Shown piece by piece: positions 6,754 through 10,541 of a DNA stretch of 10,541 nucleotides. Each line of letters starts with the position of its first letter. Position 1 is the first letter of the stretch. The stretch spans positions 1 to 10,541 of the forward strand of contig JAIJEI010000060.1 of NCBI GenBank assembly GCA_022739095.1. The letters are read 5' to 3'. The position numbers were made by a program, and so were the translations under genes. The DNA comes from Bifidobacterium sp. (lineage in GTDB: Bacteria; Actinomycetota; Actinomycetes; Actinomycetales; Bifidobacteriaceae). Below the pieces are notes generated by a model. It did no database searches, was not told the origin of the DNA, and saw only the letters and a list, made by a program, of their open reading frames with translations.

Positions 6754-8046
6754 TCACAGCTCGAGACCGAGCCATTCCTCAATCATGTAGCGGGCGATGG
6801 TGGCACGGCCCGGCGCCGCCATACGGCCGGCGATGAGCTCGGCCGTGTATTCGTCGCGTGTGACCCATCGCACGGTCATGGTCTCCTCGCCGTCCACATG
6901 CACGTCGGTGGTGATCGCATGCGCCTTGAACGCCATCATCAGCGAAGCCGGGAACGGCCACGGCTGCGAGCCCAGGTACCGTACCTCGCCGAGCTTGATG
7001 CCGGTCTCTTCCATGGCCTCGCGGCGGCAGGCGTGTTCAAGGTTCTCCCCCGCCTCCACGAATCCGGCGGACACCGAATACAGCCTCGAATCCTTCCATG
7101 CCGCGTTGTGTTGCAGCAGCAGACGGTCATGACCATCCACGATGGCGGTGATGATCGCCGGCTCCACGCGCGGGAACAACACACGGTTGCCGTCCGCCTC
7201 GTTGGTGCATCGCTGCGCCCATCCGGCGAGCGCCGGCCGGACCGCCGCGCCACAGGTGGGGCAGAACCGCTGGCAGCTGTGCCAGATGCTTAAGGTGATG
7301 GCGCTGGTGGCTTGCCCGGCCTCGCGCGCGTTGGCGTGAGGGGCGAATCCGCGCAGGTCCACCCAGTCGAACCGGGTCACGGCCTGTTGCAGCAGCGTGG
7401 GCTTCAGGGCCAAGGGCCGTACGGGCGCGCCGACCGAATCATCGAAGGCATCGTCCGCACCTTGCCCGGCCGAATCCGGTACACCGAGCGGCCCAGCGAT
7501 CTTGGCTGCTGCTACGCCGCCATTGCACTTGGCGTTTCCCGGCTGCCGTATTCCGGCGGCGGCACCTCCGCTGATGCCGTTCTTGCCCAGCGCGCCGTCC
7601 ACGGTGCCGGAATCCTGGGTGCCGAGCACGCCGCCGGCAGCACCGGGAACACCAGCAATCCCGTCAACACCGGGAACGCCGGCTTCCGGCACGCGCGTGA
7701 TATCCACGGCGACCACGGATTCGCCACGCGCCCCGACATAGGAGCCGAGGAACATGGCGACCGCTTCGGGGTAGCGTGCCAGTTCGGCGAACACATAGGC
7801 GCCCGGCAACGTGGCGAGCCGCATTTTCACGTTCTCATAGTCCACGAGCTCGCCTTGGCCGCGCGGCACGGCGACGAGTCCGCCGCGCGTCAGCACGACT
7901 TTGGTGGTCGGCTCGGCCAACAGCTCGTCGATCAGGTCGGGTTCGCTTCGCCGGTCCACCTGATAGTCGATGTCACCTTGCGCGAGCGGCAGGAACGGCA
8001 ACGCATGGGTCAGTGCCAGAGGCGAGAAATGAATGTCAGCGGTCAT
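6754..8046 (-). CDS. nudC: NADH pyrophosphatase, Nudix family, with a Gly-rich insert
   Basis: Nudix hydrolase that splits NAD(H) into NMN(H) and AMP; the family's E. coli member also removes NAD caps from RNA. The complete Nudix box lies near residues 328-350 (GFVEAGENLEHA, then CRREAMEETGI), followed by the NudC signature SQPWPFPAS (360-368). Before it is the zinc ribbon with C262, C265 and C280; the usual fourth cysteine, just after C280, is absent, and C258 is nearby. At 430 residues it is far longer than the E. coli protein (about 257). Much of the excess is a Gly/Ala/Pro-rich segment at about residues 119-205 between the N-terminal domain and the ribbon. ATG 8046 has a good Shine-Dalgarno, AGGAG, overlapping the stop of the hydrolase gene, so the two are probably translationally coupled. 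Family identity is firm; the role of the insert is unknown. Confidence 0.93.
   Translation of the reverse strand: MTADIHFSPLALTHALPFLPLAQGDIDYQVDRRSEPDLIDELLAEPTTKVVLTRGGLVAVPRGQGELVDYENVKMRLATLPGAYVFAELARYPEAVAMFLGSYVGARGESVVAVDITRVPEAGVPGVDGIAGVPGAAGGVLGTQDSGTVDGALGKNGISGGAAAGIRQPGNAKCNGGVAAAKIAGPLGVPDSAGQGADDAFDDSVGAPVRPLALKPTLLQQAVTRFDWVDLRGFAPHANAREAGQATSAITLSIWHSCQRFCPTCGAAVRPALAGWAQRCTNEADGNRVLFPRVEPAIITAIVDGHDRLLLQHNAAWKDSRLYSVSAGFVEAGENLEHACRREAMEETGIKLGEVRYLGSQPWPFPASLMMAFKAHAITTDVHVDGEETMTVRWVTRDEYTAELIAGRMAAPGRATIARYMIEEWLGLEL
7432..7692 (-). other. Collagen-like Gly/Ala/Pro-rich insert within nudC
   Basis: Codons for about residues 119-205 give runs such as AGVPGVDGIAGVPGAAGG, with glycine at near three-residue spacing, then looser Gly/Ala stretches. 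It sits between the N-terminal domain and the zinc ribbon, a place where the family normally has only a short link. The reading frame is open throughout. It probably forms a flexible or extended linker rather than a folded domain. Confidence 0.7.
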
Positions 8047-8052
8047 CGAGGT

Positions 8053-8058
8053 CTCCTA
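8053..8058 (-). promoter_or_regulatory. Ribosome binding site of nudC overlapping the hydrolase stop
   Basis: TAGGAG on the minus strand contains the TAG stop of the hydrolase gene and the Shine-Dalgarno of nudC, 6 nt before ATG 8046. This overlap supports co-transcription and translational coupling of the two genes. Confidence 0.8.
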
Positions 8059-8913
8059 TGCGTTCTTCTGCGCGTTCTGCACGCGCCTGACGAGCGAGAG
8101 CAACGCCCGCGCCACGGTGTCCGGATGTTCGACGGCGCTGAAATGACCGCAATCCGGGACGTCGATGAATTCGGCACCGGCGATTCGTTCGGCGAGCGGC
8201 CGCATCACACTCGGGTTGCTGGAGGGGTCCAGTTCGCCGGATACCACCAAGGTCGGCGCACTGATCGTTTCCGGCACCTTCCCCAGTTCAGGCCGGCCGT
8301 AGGTCATGCGCTGACGCCAGGCCAGACCAGCCGGGTTCTGTTCGTTGATCCAGCCGGTCATGGTTGCGATGAATTCAGGAGTCTTCTTGACGGTGGAATC
8401 GCCCTCGGACGGCTGCGCGAAGTGCATGACCGGTTCGACCGAGTTCGTCTGTTCGGCGGCGTCCGCCATCTTCAGTCGGTTCTCTCCGCCCACGCCGTCG
8501 GACGCGGCCATCGTGTCGCACAAGGCCAGTCCGGCCACCGTCTCGGGGTACAGGCGCTGGATGTCCATCGCCACGTAGCCGCCCATCGACAGCCCGACCC
8601 AAATCGCCTGCTCGTAGCCGGCGGCTTTGATCAGGTCCACGTAGGCTCCGGCCAAGCGATCCAGCGCCTCGCTGTACGCGCCGTTCGCCATGCGCGGGCC
8701 AGAATCGGCGTCGCTCGGCACCGGGGATGCACCGGAGCCGGCCATATCCGGCGCCCAAATCGGGAAGTCCGGCACATCGTTCAGGTCGGCGAAGTCGGCG
8801 AGTGCCTTCGCGCACACGTCCCACATGCGGTGGTCCACCGGGTAGGCGTTCATCAGCACCACCGGCGCGCCTTCGCCATCGCGATAGATATGATTGGCCA
8901 ATTCGATTACCAT
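8056..8913 (-). CDS. Alpha/beta-fold hydrolase
   Basis: Soluble alpha/beta hydrolase of 285 residues, the usual length for the single-domain family. The catalytic triad is visible: Ser109 in the nucleophile elbow GLSMGG, Asp229 in VSGELDP and His257 in PDCGHFSAVEHP. The oxyanion region is near MNAYPVDHRMWD (residues 21-32). No signal peptide or membrane segment is seen. ATG 8913 is chosen because AAGGAG lies 8 nt upstream; a GTG at 8943 would add 10 residues without support. It is the first gene of a probable unit with nudC and perhaps gcvH. The substrate cannot be read from sequence: esterases, lactonases and C-C hydrolases share this layout, and no cofactor pathway for it is evident in the window. 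Confidence 0.88.
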   Translation of the reverse strand: MVIELANHIYRDGEGAPVVLMNAYPVDHRMWDVCAKALADFADLNDVPDFPIWAPDMAGSGASPVPSDADSGPRMANGAYSEALDRLAGAYVDLIKAAGYEQAIWVGLSMGGYVAMDIQRLYPETVAGLALCDTMAASDGVGGENRLKMADAAEQTNSVEPVMHFAQPSEGDSTVKKTPEFIATMTGWINEQNPAGLAWRQRMTYGRPELGKVPETISAPTLVVSGELDPSSNPSVMRPLAERIAGAEFIDVPDCGHFSAVEHPDTVARALLSLVRRVQNAQKNA

Positions 8914-8921
8914 TGTCGTTA

Positions 8922-8927
8922 CTCCTT
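8922..8927 (-). promoter_or_regulatory. Ribosome binding site deciding the hydrolase start
   Basis: AAGGAG on the minus strand ends 8 nt before ATG 8913. It is the strongest translation signal near the 5' end and makes ATG 8913 the start over the in-frame GTG at 8943. Confidence 0.75.
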
Positions 8928-8935
8928 CACATTCA

Positions 8936-8977
8936 CGCCCCACTGGCGGAGCTGTCGGCGAAATCGACTGGAGATGG
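8936..8977. repeat. Probable decayed palindromic unit upstream of the hydrolase gene
   Basis: The stretch has a small hairpin, GTCGG/TCGAC with one G-T pair, next to a GGCGGAGCTG segment. This resembles the second hairpin of the longer form of GGCTCCCC-type elements as I recall them. The match is loose, and it could be chance in GC-rich DNA. Confidence 0.3.
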
Positions 8978-9044
8978 TCACATCAAACGCAGACTGACCT
9001 CCCTGCCGCGCACCGTCTCCCGCCAACGAGAGGCAGAAAAACTG

Positions 9045-9677
9045 TCAGATTCTGGCCCAAGCCAACGCCTGCCGCACGATGCGACCATGACCGTTGACCA
9101 TCTGCGCCACGAACGTGTCCATCATGTCGCTCTTGGGCTCCACCCATTCCACATCCAAGGTCTCGTCCTGCGGCTTGCAGTCGCCGGCGATGGGCACCAC
9201 GTAGCACAGTGCGATGGCGTGCTGGCGCGGATCGTAGTATTCGCTTAGTCCCGGCGTGGGGAAGAATTCGGCCACGGTGAACGGCTGGAGCGAGGTGGGG
9301 AGCAGCGGCAAAGCGATGTCTCCCAAATCCTTAGCCACATTACGGGCGATGGCCTCACGCAACGTCTCGTGATACAGCACACGGCCGGTGATCAGCGTGC
9401 GCTCGATCGATCCGTCTTCGGAGACGCGCAGCAACGAGCCGACCTGTGCGATGCGGCCCATCTCATCGGTGCGCACCGGCACGATCTCCACATACGCGAT
9501 AGGCATTTGGTGGCGGGCCCGGTTGATGTCGGCCGGCCCGAGCCACCCCGGAGGATTGCCATGGCCCGAACCGCCCCCGTGGATGAAGTCCTCGGGCGTG
9601 ATGTTGTCGAATTCGCCGCGGCCACGCCCGGTATCGTAATCGCCCTCGTCGGGCACTTCATCATTCATGACTGGCAT
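9045..9677 (-). CDS. DUF4916 Nudix-like protein with an altered Nudix box
   Basis: Nudix-fold protein of the actinobacterial DUF4916 type; function unknown. The 210-residue form read from ATG 9677 begins with a charged, flexible stretch and a Gly-rich segment (EDFIHGGGSGHG). The conserved core starts near PIAYVEIVPVR. The Nudix-box position reads GRVLYHETLREAIARNVAKDLGD: the first glycine (G98), E104, R112 and G119 fit, but the metal-binding REUXEE core is RNVAKD, so two or three key acidic residues are missing or changed. Hydrolysis may be lost or different. An upstream in-frame GTG at 9713 or ATG at 9707 would lengthen it to 222 or 220 residues. ATG 9677 is favoured by GATAAT 6 nt upstream, but no start has a Shine-Dalgarno. 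It is divergent from trxA. Confidence 0.75.
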   Translation of the reverse strand: MPVMNDEVPDEGDYDTGRGRGEFDNITPEDFIHGGGSGHGNPPGWLGPADINRARHQMPIAYVEIVPVRTDEMGRIAQVGSLLRVSEDGSIERTLITGRVLYHETLREAIARNVAKDLGDIALPLLPTSLQPFTVAEFFPTPGLSEYYDPRQHAIALCYVVPIAGDCKPQDETLDVEWVEPKSDMMDTFVAQMVNGHGRIVRQALAWARI

Positions 9678-9683
9678 GGTCTC

Positions 9684-9689
9684 ATTATC
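9684..9689 (-). promoter_or_regulatory. Possible -10 box of the DUF4916 gene
   Basis: GATAAT on the minus strand lies 6 nt before ATG 9677. If real, it excludes the upstream GTG 9713 and ATG 9707 starts and adds to the leaderless pattern. No -35 box is seen at the right distance. Confidence 0.35.
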
Positions 9690-9713
9690 GCGCGCATTGA
9701 TGAACATGGGCAC

Positions 9714-9740
9714 AATTCACTGAAAAATTGTCTGTGAATT
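9714..9740. promoter_or_regulatory. Operator-like inverted repeat in the divergent intergenic region
   Basis: AATTCAC (9714-9720) and GTGAATT (9734-9740) are perfect 7-nt inverted arms separated by 13 nt. They lie between the DUF4916 gene and trxA. A dimeric regulator could bind here, but short arms of this kind also arise by chance. Confidence 0.25.
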
Positions 9741-9813
9741 CTCAGCAAAGCGCCTCATCGCCTCCATGCGCCCGCAATCCATTCAGCTTGGGGCACAAGC
9801 TTTTGCCGAAATG

Positions 9814-9841
9814 TTGGGTGGTGCTGGGAAACTGGTACACA
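9814..9841 (+). promoter_or_regulatory. Probable trxA promoter
   Basis: TTGGGT (9814-9819), a 16-nt spacer and TACACA (9836-9841), preceded by the TGG of an extended -10, lie about 33 nt upstream of ATG 9875. The leader is long enough for the GAGGAAGGA Shine-Dalgarno at 9860-9868. Confidence 0.4.
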
Positions 9842-9874
9842 GCATCAAGCACTGTGTTTGAGGAAGGAACTTCA

Positions 9875-10246
9875 ATGGCCACCACCGCCATCACTTCAGC
9901 TGAGTTTGAGAAGACCATTACCGACAACGAAATCGTGTTCGTTGACTTCTGGGCCACTTGGTGCGGTCCGTGCCGAGCATTCGGCCCGATTTTCGAGGCT
10001 GCGTCCAACGAGCCGGAGAATGCGAACATCGCTTTCGTCAAGGTGGACATCGACGCCAATCAGGATCTGGCTCAGGCTGCCGGCATTCAAGCTGTGCCTA
10101 CGCTGATGATTGCCAAGCAGGGCGAGGTCATCTTCCAGCAGGCCGGCGCGCTGCAGGCCTCCGATCTGGACGACCTCATCGCCCAGGCCAAGGCGCTGGA
10201 TCTGGCCGCCGCCAAAGCACAGCAGGCAACGCAGGAGCAGCAGTAA
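9875..10246 (+). CDS. trxA: Thioredoxin
   Basis: Small cytoplasmic dithiol-disulfide carrier that reduces protein disulfides and is itself reduced by thioredoxin reductase. The 123-residue protein shows FVDFWATWCGPC with the redox pair C30 and C33, the conserved D near residue 24, and the cis-proline P75 in QAVPTLMI. The C-terminus carries an extra Ala/Gln-rich tail (about residues 105-123) beyond the usual thioredoxin end, probably unstructured. ATG 9875 is chosen because AAGGA lies 6 nt upstream and the translated product starts just before the first beta strand; an in-frame extension to 9728 has no family similarity. It is the only plus-strand gene in the window and is divergent from the DUF4916 gene. 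Confidence 0.95.
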   Translation: MATTAITSAEFEKTITDNEIVFVDFWATWCGPCRAFGPIFEAASNEPENANIAFVKVDIDANQDLAQAAGIQAVPTLMIAKQGEVIFQQAGALQASDLDDLIAQAKALDLAAAKAQQATQEQQ

Positions 10247-10326
10247 GCCTTATCACACTGCGGCAGCGGAAGCACGGAAAAGCCCATATATAGCGCTTCC
10301 TTGCACTGCTAACTACTACGTATGCC
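10247..10326. other. Intergenic stretch after trxA
   Basis: No gene is seen. GGAAGC (10268-10273) and GCTTCC (10295-10300) could pair over a 21-nt loop, a weak candidate terminator without a T tract. Confidence 0.3.
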
Positions 10327-10357
10327 ATCCGTGGCGGGTCGTACACCCACCACGGAT
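10327..10357. terminator. Strong hairpin between trxA and the IS30-type transposase
   Basis: ATCCGTGG (10327-10334) pairs with CCACGGAT (10350-10357); after one mismatch GGGT pairs with ACCC around the loop CGTAC, giving 12 of 13 pairs. It lies between convergent genes and could end both transcripts. There is no T tract on either side, so termination is inferred. It also lies directly outside the probable insertion element end. Confidence 0.5.
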
Positions 10358-10360
10358 CCC

Positions 10361-10383
10361 GAATTCAATTTGTAAGTGCAACG
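10361..10383 (-). mobile_element. Probable end of an IS30-type insertion element
   Basis: The region GAATTCAATTTGTAAGTGCAA on the plus strand overlaps the transposase stop (10365-10367). IS30-family ends with TTGCACTT-type sequences are recalled from lactic acid bacteria and bifidobacteria. The exact boundary and the other end are outside what this window can show. Confidence 0.4.
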
Positions 10384-10541
10384 CTCGTCTTTGGGTGGCT
10401 TGTCTTCGACATTACCTTGCCGAGTTCGCGGTACCAAACCTTGTTGGGCGTTTCCCAGCCCAGGACCTTCGTGGGGGTGTCGTTGATCTCATCGACGATG
10501 GCCTGCAGGTCCGCGTCCGTCAGGCCGTCGAAACCGGTCCT
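10365..10541 (-). CDS. IS30-family transposase, C-terminal fragment at the window edge
   Basis: The last 58 codons of a transposase that enters from the right. The stretch LTDADLQAIVDEINDTPTKV followed by LGWETPNKVWYREL is the typical IS30-family C-terminal end, after the integrase core (compare INxxPRKxLGxxTPxEV). The catalytic DDE residues lie outside the window, so whether the gene is intact is unknown. It ends in TGA 10367-10365 and then a short tail TSHPKTSVALTN is seen just before the stop. The element lies next to the trxA gene and a strong hairpin, both consistent with insertion into an intergenic region. Confidence 0.8.
   Translation of the reverse strand, partial: RTGFDGLTDADLQAIVDEINDTPTKVLGWETPNKVWYRELGKVMSKTSHPKTSVALTN

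Noticed and set aside
8056..8943. Longer hydrolase start at GTG 8943
   Set aside because: It adds 10 residues before the fold and would place the AAGGAG Shine-Dalgarno inside the coding region; ATG 8913 fits better.
7312..8997. Plus-strand open frame of 561 codons opposite nudC and the hydrolase
   Set aside because: It mirrors two well-supported minus-strand genes with clear motifs. Long antisense frames are common in GC-rich DNA, and its translation is His/Arg/Gly-rich with no recognisable domain.
9728..9874. N-terminal extension of thioredoxin from 9728
   Set aside because: The extra 49 residues have no similarity to thioredoxins, and a good Shine-Dalgarno lies just before ATG 9875.
10301..10381. 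TTGCACT (10301-10307) and AGTGCAA (10375-10381) as a pair of element ends
   Set aside because: The match is only 7 nt and does not extend. The left copy lies outside the transposase side, so chance is the simpler reading.
1..10541. CRISPR array, tRNA or rRNA genes, toxin-antitoxin or other defence genes
   Set aside because: No regularly spaced direct repeats with unique spacers, no cloverleaf-like sequence and no such protein family were recognised on reading both strands.

Overview
The window looks like chromosomal DNA from a high-GC Gram-positive actinobacterium, most likely a Bifidobacterium close to B. longum. This is an inference from recalled families and style (a DUF4916 Nudix protein, a lipoate ligase with an N-terminal accessory domain, SD-less gene starts with a -10 box next to the ATG, GGCTCCCC palindromes, an IS30-type transposase). 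No database search was run.

Layout: seven genes lie head to tail on the minus strand. From right to left they are an alpha/beta hydrolase (8913-8056), an NADH pyrophosphatase NudC with a glycine-rich insert (8046-6754), the lipoyl carrier GcvH (6728-6315), an App1-type phosphatase (6196-4877), an S9A oligopeptidase B (4816-2324), LeuB (2119-1088) and a lipoate-protein ligase that runs off the left edge (1031-1). Further right, a DUF4916 Nudix-like gene (minus, 9677-9045) is divergent from a thioredoxin gene (plus, 9875-10246). The right edge holds the C-terminal end of an IS30-type transposase (minus, 10541-10365).

How they work together: the hydrolase and nudC are translationally coupled, because the nudC Shine-Dalgarno overlaps the hydrolase stop; gcvH follows 25 bp later. 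The other minus genes appear to have their own promoters. Several have a TAnnnT hexamer 6-9 nt before the ATG and no Shine-Dalgarno, which suggests leaderless mRNAs. The ligase and GcvH form an enzyme and substrate pair for lipoate scavenging. LeuB belongs to leucine synthesis, oligopeptidase B to peptide turnover, and NudC and thioredoxin to NAD(H) and redox housekeeping.

Non-coding structure: the most striking element is a 122-bp composite palindrome between oligopeptidase B and leuB (2209-2330). It carries four copies of one decamer, two per arm at exact 20-bp spacing, has two mutually exclusive hairpins in its loop, and supplies the oligopeptidase stop codon. A second family of GGCTCCCC hairpins follows gene ends at 1055-1078 and 6231-6305. 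A probable decayed relative lies at 8936-8977 and another sits in frame inside the ligase linker at 701-750. No tRNA, rRNA, CRISPR array or obvious defence system was seen.
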